Assembly (NCBI GenBank): GCA_964431285.1
Contig: CAYSJO010000152.1
Coordinates: 1 to 14,854, forward strand
From: CAUZFZ01 sp964431285
GTDB lineage: Bacteria; Planctomycetota; Planctomycetia; Planctomycetales; Planctomycetaceae
Reading direction: 5' to 3'
Length of the DNA stretch: 14,854 nt
How positions within the stretch are numbered: the first letter of the stretch is position 1; each line of letters begins with the position of its first letter. The notes under the pieces were generated by a model that was not told the origin of the DNA, searched no databases, and worked only from the letters and a program-made list of their open reading frames with translations. Made by a program: the position numbers and the translations under genes. Below are positions 1 to 7,361 of the stretch, one piece after another.

Positions 1-173
1 CGCATTGAACCAGGGAATCCTTGGTTTTCTCCCTTCAATTACGTCGTTTTGCGTTCCACCGGTCGTCATCTGGTACGTTCTGAAAGTTTACTGGAAGTAA
101 AGCAGCGTTGTCCTCCGGTTATGGGCAGACCGGAGCGGACACATCTGACGGGCCACACAGTTTCGCAGAATTC

Positions 174-180
174 AGAGGGA
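174..180 (+). promoter_or_regulatory. ribosome binding site choosing the kinase start
   Basis: AGAGGGA lies 9 bases before the ATG at 190. The earlier in-frame ATG at 121 and TTG at 49 have no comparable site. The reading frame is open to the window edge, but the translation before residue 1 does not look like folded protein, so 190 is the preferred start. Confidence 0.5.
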
Positions 181-189
181 TCGCCCGCA

Positions 190-2034
190 ATGAGTGGCAA
201 CAAGACTCCAGAAACGGCTCGGTCGTCGGGTCTCGCTCCAAACTCAGAAGTGGAAGTCAGGCTGGCGACCTTGGTTGCCCGACCTGCGGCCGCAGAGTTA
301 CATGCGCTCTGGGAGTCCCAGGGATCTTCACCCGATGTCTTCGCATTTGTGCGCAACGACGAATTCACGGCGCGCGATTACTCCGACGCATTCCTTGTCG
401 ATCAACATCATCGCTGGTTACGGGGCCGAGGCCTGCCGGCCGAGGCTTATTGTCGCGAGTTACGTCGCTGCTTCGAGGAGTTGCTCGAGGACCACGAATG
501 GGAACTGGTTGAACACGAGTTTGTGTTGCGACGCGATCTGGATGATGCATCATCGCCGGTCGTCAGCGATTTCTCCGCCCGATTTCCGGACCTCGCTGAC
601 AGGTTGAGTGCTCGCTTTGGCACGGCCAGCACGGAATGGGGAACAGCTCTGGAGTCCACGAAGTCGACCAGAAGTGACCGGCCCGTGGCAATCAACAAGG
701 CTATGACCCACACATTCATGCGAACTGAAGAGGACAGCGAGGAGATCCGCAGCACTGTCGAACTGAAAAATGAGCCCAGCGGATTCCTCATCCGAGAGTC
801 GGCCGAATGGTCACACTCGCCAGATTTTGTCCTGGGTCAGTCGCGGCCATTCGCAAAACTGCCGCCAACACTGGTTCAGCATGTCGAGAACCTGCTTGAG
901 CCGCGTCGTTACGATCCGGGCGAATACCTGATGCATCAGGGAGAAAAAGGGGACGGCCTGTTCCTGATTACGCAGGGTCAGGTCGAAATCCAGGTCACGG
1001 ACGATGATGGAGACATGCACGTGATCACGGACTGTGGCAAGGGTGAGATTCTCGGTGAGATGGCACTGGTCACCGAAGAACCGCGGACAGCCGATGTCGT
1101 AGCGATCACACCTGTCACGTCGAAGTTTCTGCCGGGCGACGTATTCGATGAACTTGCGGGTCGATTCCCGGTCATCAGCCGAGTACTGACCAATCTGCTG
1201 GCTGACCGTCTGGGCGTGCGCGGCCGCGACGTACTGGCTGGCAAGACGTTTGATGATTACCGCATTTTGCACCGGCTCGGAAAAGGTGGAATGGCCATCG
1301 TCTATCAGGCCACACACGAAGCGACTGGAGAACATGTCGCTTTGAAAATGATGAGTCACCGACTCGTTTACGATTCCAAAGCACTGGAACAGTTTCAGCG
1401 GGAAGCGAAAACTATCGAGTCGTTTGATCATCCGCATATCGTACAGATGAAGGGACGTTTCCGAGCGTTCCGGTCATTCTTCATCGTGCTGGAATACTGT
1501 GACGGAGTCACCCTGGATGTCGCACTTCAGGACAAGGGTGCCCTGCCGCTGCCCGAGTTTCGAAGGGTCATCGGGCAGCTTGCCTCGGCGCTGGCGTATG
1601 CCCATCATCACAAAGTCGTTCATCGTGACGTCAAGCCGTCTAATATTATGCTGACGGATCGCGGCGACGTGAAGTTGATGGACTTCGGCCTCGCCAACCC
1701 GGTGGATGATGCCAAATCGAAGAAGAGAATTGTGGCGGGGACTCCGCGATACATGCCGCTGCAACAGCTTCGTGGCGGGTCTATCGATCCTCGAGCCGAC
1801 CTGTTCGCCCTGGGATGCACGGCGTGGAAACTTCTGACGGGGAAAGACCTGATCACTGAAGACAGTCTTGGTGCGATTGTGAAACGGCACGAAAGCTGGC
1901 AGGTTCCGGAAGTCGATTGCGAAGACGCAGCGGTCTGCGATTTCATCCGGAATTGTCTGCAGCACGAACCCGAGGACCGCAATGTTGACCTGAACGAGGT
2001 CGCTCGCTGGTGTGATGAGAAGGCAGACTTGTGA
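190..2034 (+). CDS. Ser/Thr protein kinase with cyclic-nucleotide-binding domain
   Basis: 614 residues from the ATG at 190. Residues about 60-140 form the N-terminal block common in planctomycete kinases, ending in an ARFPDLADRL-type motif. Residues about 220-342 form a cyclic-nucleotide-binding (CRP/PKA-type) domain; its phosphate-binding cassette keeps Gly289-Glu290 and Arg299 (GEMAL then EEPRTAD). Residues about 355-603 are a Hanks-type kinase: glycine loop GKGG at 364-367, catalytic Lys386, HRD at 478-480, DFG at 498-500. The APE motif of the activation segment is altered: PLQ at 523-525, with Gln for Glu. No membrane segment is visible, so it is probably cytoplasmic. The order resembles eukaryotic cGMP-dependent kinase, and I infer that nucleotide binding controls kinase activity. 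Thr300 after the cassette Arg is a feature of cGMP-selective domains, but this is weak evidence for the ligand. The stop codon overlaps the next gene. Confidence 0.93.
   Translation: MSGNKTPETARSSGLAPNSEVEVRLATLVARPAAAELHALWESQGSSPDVFAFVRNDEFTARDYSDAFLVDQHHRWLRGRGLPAEAYCRELRRCFEELLEDHEWELVEHEFVLRRDLDDASSPVVSDFSARFPDLADRLSARFGTASTEWGTALESTKSTRSDRPVAINKAMTHTFMRTEEDSEEIRSTVELKNEPSGFLIRESAEWSHSPDFVLGQSRPFAKLPPTLVQHVENLLEPRRYDPGEYLMHQGEKGDGLFLITQGQVEIQVTDDDGDMHVITDCGKGEILGEMALVTEEPRTADVVAITPVTSKFLPGDVFDELAGRFPVISRVLTNLLADRLGVRGRDVLAGKTFDDYRILHRLGKGGMAIVYQATHEATGEHVALKMMSHRLVYDSKALEQFQREAKTIESFDHPHIVQMKGRFRAFRSFFIVLEYCDGVTLDVALQDKGALPLPEFRRVIGQLASALAYAHHHKVVHRDVKPSNIMLTDRGDVKLMDFGLANPVDDAKSKKRIVAGTPRYMPLQQLRGGSIDPRADLFALGCTAWKLLTGKDLITEDSLGAIVKRHESWQVPEVDCEDAAVCDFIRNCLQHEPEDRNVDLNEVARWCDEKADL
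2018..2023 (+). promoter_or_regulatory. ribosome binding site inside kinase gene for aldolase
   Basis: AGAAGG lies 7 bases before the GTG at 2031, within the last codons of the kinase gene. It supports the GTG start and the GTGA start/stop overlap. Confidence 0.55.
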
Positions 2035-2948
2035 TCGATCAGGATCCACTGCCTCACTCTCTTGGTGGTGTCTTGCCCGTCTTTCAGACGCCATTTCACA
2101 ACGACGAGTCTCTCGACATCGGGACTCTTGATTGCGAGCTGAACTGGTTGCTCGATATGGGCGTCGCTGGCGTCGTGATGGCAATGGTCTCTGAAGTCCT
2201 GCGCCTGTCCCATTCAGAGCGAAAGCAACTGGCCGAGCATGTGTGCGGATTCACTGGCGACCGATGTGCGACGGTCATCAGCGTCGGTGCAGAAAGCACA
2301 CACACGGCTGTGGAGCTGGCGACCCACGCGGAATCAGCCGGTGCACATGCAGTGATGGCTATCCCGCCAGTGGCCACAGCTCCGGACGAAGCCGAACTTC
2401 ACGCGTACTACGAGCAACTGCTGCGAGCCGTTGCTATCCCCGTAATCGTGCAGGACGCCAGTGGGTACGTCGGTCGCCCGATGTCTATCGAGCTGCAGGC
2501 GAAGTTACTGGATGCCTGGGGCGACCGGGTCCAGTTCAAGCCCGAAGCCACTCCGGTGGGTCCGCGGCTCTCAGCGCTCCGCGATGCAACGCGCGGGAAA
2601 GCACGAGTCTTCGAAGGTAGTGGCGGCATGTATCTTGTCGACAATTACCACCGTGGCGTCGTCGGGACGATGCCAGGCGCGGACTTGGCCCGAGCCAACC
2701 TGGCTCTCTGGAAAGCATTGGAAGATGACGATCAAGGGCGTGCCGATCAAATCTCGCTACCACTGATCGCACTGGTCAGTCTGCAAACCAGCCTCGACGC
2801 GTTCCTGGCTATTGAAAAACACCTGCTGGTTCGTCAGGAGATTTTCACCAACACGGTCATCCGCGGGCCCGTGGGATACCAGCTTGACGACGAAACGCGA
2901 TCAGAAGTCGACCGCCTGTTCGACCTGCTGGAGACGGCTTTGAATTAG
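2031..2948 (+). CDS. DapA-like class I aldolase/lyase (dihydrodipicolinate synthase family)
   Basis: 305 residues, the usual length of the DHDPS/N-acetylneuraminate lyase family of (beta/alpha)8 barrels that form a Schiff base with an oxo-acid such as pyruvate. The N-terminal GGVLPVFQTPF block is typical of the family, and Lys170 in VQFKPEAT fits the Schiff-base lysine. Two true-DHDPS features are missing: the Thr-Thr-Gly-Glu loop is replaced by a MVSE sequence, and the YNxP segment with the catalytic Tyr reads QDAS. It is therefore probably not the lysine-pathway enzyme but a paralogue with another substrate, which I cannot name. It starts with GTG inside the kinase stop region (4-bp overlap), so the two genes are very likely cotranscribed and translationally coupled. 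No signal peptide is visible. Confidence 0.85.
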   Translation: MIDQDPLPHSLGGVLPVFQTPFHNDESLDIGTLDCELNWLLDMGVAGVVMAMVSEVLRLSHSERKQLAEHVCGFTGDRCATVISVGAESTHTAVELATHAESAGAHAVMAIPPVATAPDEAELHAYYEQLLRAVAIPVIVQDASGYVGRPMSIELQAKLLDAWGDRVQFKPEATPVGPRLSALRDATRGKARVFEGSGGMYLVDNYHRGVVGTMPGADLARANLALWKALEDDDQGRADQISLPLIALVSLQTSLDAFLAIEKHLLVRQEIFTNTVIRGPVGYQLDDETRSEVDRLFDLLETALN

Positions 2949-2986
2949 AGCGTCAGAGTTGGTGTCCTGTACTCGTAACGTCCCGT

Positions 2987-4102
2987 TCACTTCGGGATTC
3001 GCGCCGTGCGTTTCAGAATTTCAACACCGCGTTCCAGCGTGTCGCTTTCGGCTGCGTACGAGAGCCGAAAGTGCGTGTCCTGACTGCTGAATACGTTACC
3101 CGGGATGATCAGCAGGTTGTTTTCGATCGCAGCCTTCACAAACTCATTCCCGGTGCCCCACGGAGCTTTGATGAAAAGGTAGAAGGCGCCGCCAGCACCC
3201 GCAATCTCGAAATCGTCACTCAGTTCCCGCACCATGAAGTCCCGTTTCTCACGATACTCTTCGACTCTAGACGAGATGTCGTAATCCAGTGCCGAGAGCA
3301 CAGCCCACTGCATCGGATGGGGAGCACACACAAACGTGAACTGCTGCAGCTTGATCATCTGCTGTATTATGTGAACTGGTCCGTGAACGAAACCAAGTCG
3401 CCAGCCGGTCAGTGAATGTGATTTGCTGAAGCCATCGATCACGATCGTCTGGTCATTCCATTTCGCCGGACTGACGAATGGCGTGTCGTAGCAGAACGAT
3501 CGATAGATCTCGTCGCTGATCAGAGCAACGTCCTTTTCCGCGGCCAGTTCGGCCAGGCCGCGCATTTCCTCTTCCGTTGCCACTGCCCCGGTGGGATTCG
3601 CCGGGCTGTTGAACAGAATCACTTTCGTGCGATCGGTGATCGCATCACGCACCCGGTCCAGATCAATGCAAAAACCTGGATAGGTGTCGATCAGCACGAC
3701 TTTGCCGCCGGACATCGCAGTCAGGTGTCCGTACATCACGAAGTAGGGATCGAACACGATCACTTCGTCGCCAGGATTCACCAGTGTGCTGAGTGCCAGC
3801 ATCAACCCGCCACTGGTCCCGCTGGAAACAAAAACCTGCCGGTCGCTGTGACCAAGTTGATCGTCCACCTGCTGCTGCAGTCGATCTCGCAGCGGAGCAA
3901 TCCCCTGCGTCTGGCTGTAAGCGTTCCTGCCCTCACGAACGGCTTCGAACAGCGACTCTTTGATTTCGTCTGGTGTATCAAAGTGAGGCTGCCCGATACT
4001 CAGGTTGACCGGATCGGTCATATTGGCCGCAAGGTCAAACACCTTGCGAATTCCAGACGCATCAATGCGATGCATCCGGTCGGCAATCCAGCGGTCACTC
4101 AT
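2987..4102 (-). CDS. class I/II pyridoxal-phosphate aminotransferase
   Basis: 371 residues, fold-type I aminotransferase of the aspartate/aromatic (AspC-like) group, which moves amino groups between an amino acid and a 2-oxo acid. Visible motifs: an NLSIGQP N-terminal substrate segment (33-39), SGTSGG cofactor-phosphate loop (94-99), NSPANPTG (165-172) with the Asn that contacts the cofactor, DEIY (197-200), the Schiff-base Lys227 in DGFSKSHSLTG, and Arg235 in WRLGF. The start at 4102 is chosen because AGGAAA lies 8 bases upstream; a start at 4168 would add 22 unconserved residues. It converges on the aldolase gene with 38 bases between stops. Substrate cannot be read from sequence; aspartate, alanine or aromatic specificity is possible. 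Confidence 0.92.
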   Translation of the reverse strand: MSDRWIADRMHRIDASGIRKVFDLAANMTDPVNLSIGQPHFDTPDEIKESLFEAVREGRNAYSQTQGIAPLRDRLQQQVDDQLGHSDRQVFVSSGTSGGLMLALSTLVNPGDEVIVFDPYFVMYGHLTAMSGGKVVLIDTYPGFCIDLDRVRDAITDRTKVILFNSPANPTGAVATEEEMRGLAELAAEKDVALISDEIYRSFCYDTPFVSPAKWNDQTIVIDGFSKSHSLTGWRLGFVHGPVHIIQQMIKLQQFTFVCAPHPMQWAVLSALDYDISSRVEEYREKRDFMVRELSDDFEIAGAGGAFYLFIKAPWGTGNEFVKAAIENNLLIIPGNVFSSQDTHFRLSYAAESDTLERGVEILKRTARIPK

Positions 4103-4110
4103 AGTGTTGT

Positions 4111-4116
4111 TTTCCT
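4111..4116 (-). promoter_or_regulatory. ribosome binding site choosing the aminotransferase start
   Basis: AGGAAA on the minus strand, 8 bases before the ATG at 4102. It favours this start over the ATG at 4168, which has only a distant AGAGG. Confidence 0.6.
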
Positions 4117-4241
4117 GACCGTCCCGTGTGGCAAGTGGTCTTCGATCCGCGTCTTGTATCACGGTCATGAATCCGCTGCCTCTGTCTGCAATCTCTGGAA
4201 TCCGTCATGGTGTCGATTGCTAAGGAAAAGTAGCCAAGCAG

Positions 4242-4259
4242 GGTGCGTCAAGACGCACC
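4242..4259. repeat. short palindrome, copy 1 of TGCGTC/GACGCA family
   Basis: GGTGCGTCAAGACGCACC is a perfect 8-base inverted repeat with a 2-base centre, in the gap between the UbiB-like gene and the aminotransferase. Read on the minus strand, a CTACTTTT stretch follows after about 10 bases, so it could help end transcription of the upstream gene, but spacing is not that of a classic terminator. Related copies lie at 4298-4313 and 8129-8146. Confidence 0.6.
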
Positions 4260-4297
4260 AGCCAATCGATTCACGTGGCCCATGTACGAATTCGAGA

Positions 4298-4313
4298 GTG
4301 CGTCAAAACGCAC
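4298..4313. repeat. short palindrome, copy 2 of TGCGTC/GACGCA family
   Basis: GTGCGTCAAAACGCAC: 6-base arms around CAAA. Same core as the copy 40 bases away with one arm base changed. The 4103-4363 gap otherwise shows nothing I can name; the aminotransferase promoter must lie in it if that gene has its own. Confidence 0.5.
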
Positions 4314-4363
4314 GCGACATCCGGGCAGGATTCAGGCTCCCACAACGGGTGAAACCCGGAAAG

Positions 4364-6061
4364 TCACAGTCGGCCACTGCGGAAGACGCCGTAGATCAAC
4401 CAGATGCCGAGCAAGCTTGAAACGACATAAACGGGGACGCTCAGCCACCATTCATTGTTGCCGCTGCGGAGAATCAGGGCGGATGCCACGATCAGAGCTG
4501 ACAGGATGAGGCTGATCACGATGCGATTGCTCGAACGGTCCACTTCGTTGATCAAGTGGTCGATGTGTCGGTGCTCCAGCTGGATTCGCAGGTCGTCGTT
4601 GCTCAGTTTCTCCAGGGTCCGCCCCAGAGCCCTCGGAACCTGGTGAGCCAGTTCGCCGAATGTCTTCAGCTCGTGGACAACGTCCGACGCGATTCGCCCA
4701 GGGCTGTACCGCTGTTTGATGGCTGACTCGACGAATGGTTGCAGGACGCCCGCCAGGTTGAACTCCGGGTCGAGTGTGCGGCCGACTCCCTCCAGAGAGA
4801 CCAGTGCCCGGATCAGCAACATCAGATCGCCGGGGATTCGAATGCCGTGCGTTATCAGGACGGTGATAAAATCGTTCAACAGGTTGCCGATATTCAGCCG
4901 GCTCAGCTCCACGCTGTAGTACGTCTCGATGAAATCTCGGACATCCGCGCGCAACAGCGGCAGATCGACATCCTCGTCCGTCTGGCCGATCTCCTGGACA
5001 ACCCGCACTGCTTTCGTCGGGTCGCGTTTGACGATCGCGACCAGCAGATCGATCAGCAGGCCGCGAGTGAGCTCTTCCAGCATGCCGATCATGCCGTAAT
5101 CGAGCAGACACAGTGACCCGTCCGGCATGACACGCATGTTGCCCGGATGTGGATCGCCGTGGAACACGCCCAGTTCGAAGGCCTGCCGCAGGAAGATGCG
5201 AGCTCCGTTGGCCGCCAGCGCCTTTGTGTCGATGCCAGCAGAGGAAAGCTGCTCCGGATCATCCACGCGCAGGCCGTCGATGAACTCCATCGTCAGCACG
5301 CCGTCGGACGACTGCTCCCGGTAGACCTTCGGAACGTGTAATGTCGCGTCGCGTCGGAACAGTCGTTCAAACTCTTCCAGAGTCCGGGCTTCGCGGGACA
5401 GATTCAGCTCGCGACGCACGGTTCGTGAAAAATGGTTCACCAGCCCAAGTGGGTCGAAGACGCGCGCCTCGGGGATGTACCGGTCGACAAGCACGGCCAG
5501 CTCGTGCATCAGCGACAGGTCGCGTTCGATTTCCGCTCGGATGTCAGGACGCAGCACCTTGACGGCCAGCAGCGAGCCGTCGGTGTGTCGAGCTCGATGA
5601 ACCTGGGCCAGCGATCCTGCTGCAAGCGGCTCGGTCTCGAAATCCGCGAACGCGGCATCCAGAGGCTGACCAAGCTCCCACTCGACGAGTTCCCGGGCCT
5701 TCTCAGAGGGAAACGGAGGGACATTTTCCCGTAGCTCCTTCAATTCTTCGATGACATCGGTCGGAACGAGGTCTGGACGCGTGCTCACGACCTGACCGAA
5801 TTTGATGAATGTCGGGCCAAGGCTCTCAAGGGCGAGACGAATCCGCTGAGCCCGCGACAGCGGCGATTGAGGCTCGCGGCGTTTCAGCAGGACTCGGCGA
5901 CCCCACCGGACGTATCCGCCAATCTGCAGACGCTCGACGAGATCTCCGAATCCGTGGTTGAACAGCACGCTGACGATCTGTCGCATGCGTCCGAGGTTTC
6001 GAATGAATCTCAGGGGTCGCGCTTCCACGATCAGACTGCACCTGCCAGGGGGAAAACGCAT
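4364..6061 (-). CDS. ABC1/UbiB (AarF) family atypical kinase, membrane-anchored
   Basis: 565 residues from the ATG at 6061. Motifs in order: N-terminal helix with the family KxGQ sequence (KFGQ at 87-90), the Ala-rich loop AAGSLAQVH (147-155) that replaces the usual glycine loop, ATP-site Lys168 in LAVKVLRP, catalytic HGDPHPGN (301-308), metal-binding DYG (321-323), and two predicted membrane helices at about 515-560. UbiB/COQ8 proteins support quinone biosynthesis through ATPase activity at the membrane; that role here is inferred from the family. A GTG at 6097 would add 12 residues and has a weak AGAG site. The ATG at 6061 gives the N-terminus I would expect (RPLRFIRNLGRMRQIV soon after the start), but the choice is open. 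No quinone-pathway gene is adjacent. Confidence 0.88.
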   Translation of the reverse strand: MRFPPGRCSLIVEARPLRFIRNLGRMRQIVSVLFNHGFGDLVERLQIGGYVRWGRRVLLKRREPQSPLSRAQRIRLALESLGPTFIKFGQVVSTRPDLVPTDVIEELKELRENVPPFPSEKARELVEWELGQPLDAAFADFETEPLAAGSLAQVHRARHTDGSLLAVKVLRPDIRAEIERDLSLMHELAVLVDRYIPEARVFDPLGLVNHFSRTVRRELNLSREARTLEEFERLFRRDATLHVPKVYREQSSDGVLTMEFIDGLRVDDPEQLSSAGIDTKALAANGARIFLRQAFELGVFHGDPHPGNMRVMPDGSLCLLDYGMIGMLEELTRGLLIDLLVAIVKRDPTKAVRVVQEIGQTDEDVDLPLLRADVRDFIETYYSVELSRLNIGNLLNDFITVLITHGIRIPGDLMLLIRALVSLEGVGRTLDPEFNLAGVLQPFVESAIKQRYSPGRIASDVVHELKTFGELAHQVPRALGRTLEKLSNDDLRIQLEHRHIDHLINEVDRSSNRIVISLILSALIVASALILRSGNNEWWLSVPVYVVSSLLGIWLIYGVFRSGRL

Positions 6062-6446
6062 TTCCAGCAAAGATCCGGATGAATGCGGTGACTGCACACG
6101 AACTCTGCCATTTTAGACCGGGGCCGCGACGATCCGGTCCGCAATCGTTGACCCTGCTCGTTTGTGGACAATTCGTTGTCGAGCATTCTGATTGCGTCGT
6201 TGCCTGGCCGAACGAGGGGTCAGACGACGTGCACGAGGTGGCCGGCAAGCGTGTCGTCGTGCCGATTGTACTGGTTGCGAAAGAGTTTCCTTTTTTCTCG
6301 CAAACGACGGCCGATTTGGCTCGTGAATGGGTTGCCATGAATCGCGACTGTTTGTCCTATTCGCGCCCCACCGGCAACATGGCCAGAAACAATGGTGACT
6401 CACGGATACAGTCGCTCCTTCCCGCTCTGGCCCGGCTGAAGAAAAT

Positions 6447-6662
6447 TCAGTAATTCCCGAACCAACAATCCCGAATCGGACACACCCGCTCCTTCCCGAC
6501 GGTCGATACTTCTTCCAACGGGCCAGCGGGAATCCCACCCCAGATCCACACCACGTGCCAATTCTCGCCGTAGGTTTCACTTCGCGTGATCTGCACGGCG
6601 TTGGCTCGGACATTGCGGTTTAAACAGAAACTCGCCCAACTCTGGGGGGCGACGTTATCCGG
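6447..6662 (-). pseudogene. protein-like remnant without start codon
   Basis: On the minus strand 71 sense codons run from just after a TAG (6663-6665) to a TGA (6447-6449). The translation has protein character: several Trp, segments such as LNRNVRANAVQITR and GENWHVVWIWGG, and moderate charge. It has no ATG; the first possible start is a GTG at codon 23. I do not recognise the family. It may be the end of a broken gene, or part of a lineage-specific interspersed repeat translated by chance. Confidence 0.25.
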
Positions 6663-6779
6663 CTACGGGCTTGTTTCTGGACCTGGTTGCAAACACCAGA
6701 TTTGGCTACGTGCCCGTGACGGTTCGTCCACAAGCACGCCCCGCGTGCATTCATGTTCCTTCTGCTTTCGGAATCTGCC

Positions 6780-6992
6780 ATGAACGGCAAAACCACCTCG
6801 CACCTCGCGCTCCTGCTTGTCGGTGGTCTCACAACCTGGACGGTCGCCTGCCTGCTGATGCACGGCCCGGCGATTCTCATGTACATCGGAATCCAGGCCA
6901 TCACCTCGGGCATCTTCGCCTGGGAGATGCATCGTCTGGAAAAGACGACACGACGACCCGCCGCGGTTCGAGTCCGGTCTAACGATCGCTGA
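6780..6992 (+). CDS. possible small membrane protein, hypothetical
   Basis: 70 residues from the ATG at 6780. Residues about 8-50 are hydrophobic and could form two membrane helices (LALLLVGGLTTWTVACLL, then AILMYIGIQAITSGIFAW), followed by a charged Arg-rich tail (EMHRLEKTTRR), consistent with a positive-inside orientation. An in-frame ATG at 6753 would add 9 residues. Neither start has a clear ribosome binding site, and there is no partner gene, so this may be a chance frame. No function can be given. Confidence 0.35.
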   Translation: MNGKTTSHLALLLVGGLTTWTVACLLMHGPAILMYIGIQAITSGIFAWEMHRLEKTTRRPAAVRVRSNDR

Positions 6993-7140
6993 GTCTGACA
7001 ACTCGCGAACGTCAGCCGAACGTGGTCGTAATCGCTCAAGGGCGATATGCGCTGCCTGATTGCCGCACGTCTACTTCGCTCCCGAGGGACCGTTGCAGAC
7101 GCGTGGCAGGCATACGACACGCGAAGGTGAGCTGTTTCGG

Positions 7141-7178
7141 GGTGCGGCTGCGCAGGACACGCTCCTGCGCAAAGCACC
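7141..7178. repeat. two-tier hairpin in intergenic DNA
   Basis: Outer arms GGTGC (7141-7145) and GCACC (7174-7178), then an internal loop, then perfect 8-base arms GCGCAGGA (7150-7157) and TCCTGCGC (7163-7170) around a 5-base loop. There is no T-run on either side, so it is not a typical intrinsic terminator. It could be a repetitive extragenic palindrome or part of a structured RNA. Confidence 0.5.
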
Positions 7179-7361
7179 TGCCCTCCGCTCCTCGGCGCAA
7201 CGCAATCGTCGAATGTCCGCACCCATCCTGTGCGAGTTTCTCGACTGATCTGCCTTCAGAACGACTGCCCCGTTGTCCCGGTACACGTTCGCCCCGTTTC
7301 TGGTTTACTATGCGTGCTGGCCTGATTGGCCCGGATCGATCTCACCTGGAACAGTCGTCCG

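Larger units (their letters stand above)
6098..7361. other. gene-poor region, no well-supported gene
   Basis: 1.26 kb between the UbiB-like gene and the Uma2-family gene. Frames open on both strands are Arg/Ser/Pro-rich and resemble no family. It contains a protein-like remnant (6447-6662), a possible small membrane protein (6780-6992), a short GCACGC-CCC-GCGTGC hairpin (6734-6748) and a larger hairpin (7141-7178). The composition looks like non-coding or decayed DNA. Confidence 0.55.

Noticed and set aside
49..189. Longer kinase N-terminus from TTG 49 or ATG 121
   Set aside because: No ribosome binding site, and the added residues have no protein character; ATG 190 has AGAGGGA upstream.
811..1437. 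Long minus-strand frame opposite the kinase gene
   Set aside because: It lies entirely within the strongly supported kinase and nucleotide-binding domains, so it is a shadow frame.
3725..4420. Plus-strand 231-codon frame
   Set aside because: It is antisense to the aminotransferase and the UbiB end, and spans the palindromic gap; no motif.
6079..6453. Plus-strand open frame of 124 codons
   Set aside because: No ribosome binding site, no recognisable motif, and it overlaps the start of the divergent UbiB-like gene; composition is equally open on other frames.
6620..7222. Minus-strand 200-codon open frame
   Set aside because: Arg/Ser/Pro/Cys-rich without hydrophobic core pattern; runs opposite the possible small membrane protein; looks like a GC-driven chance frame.
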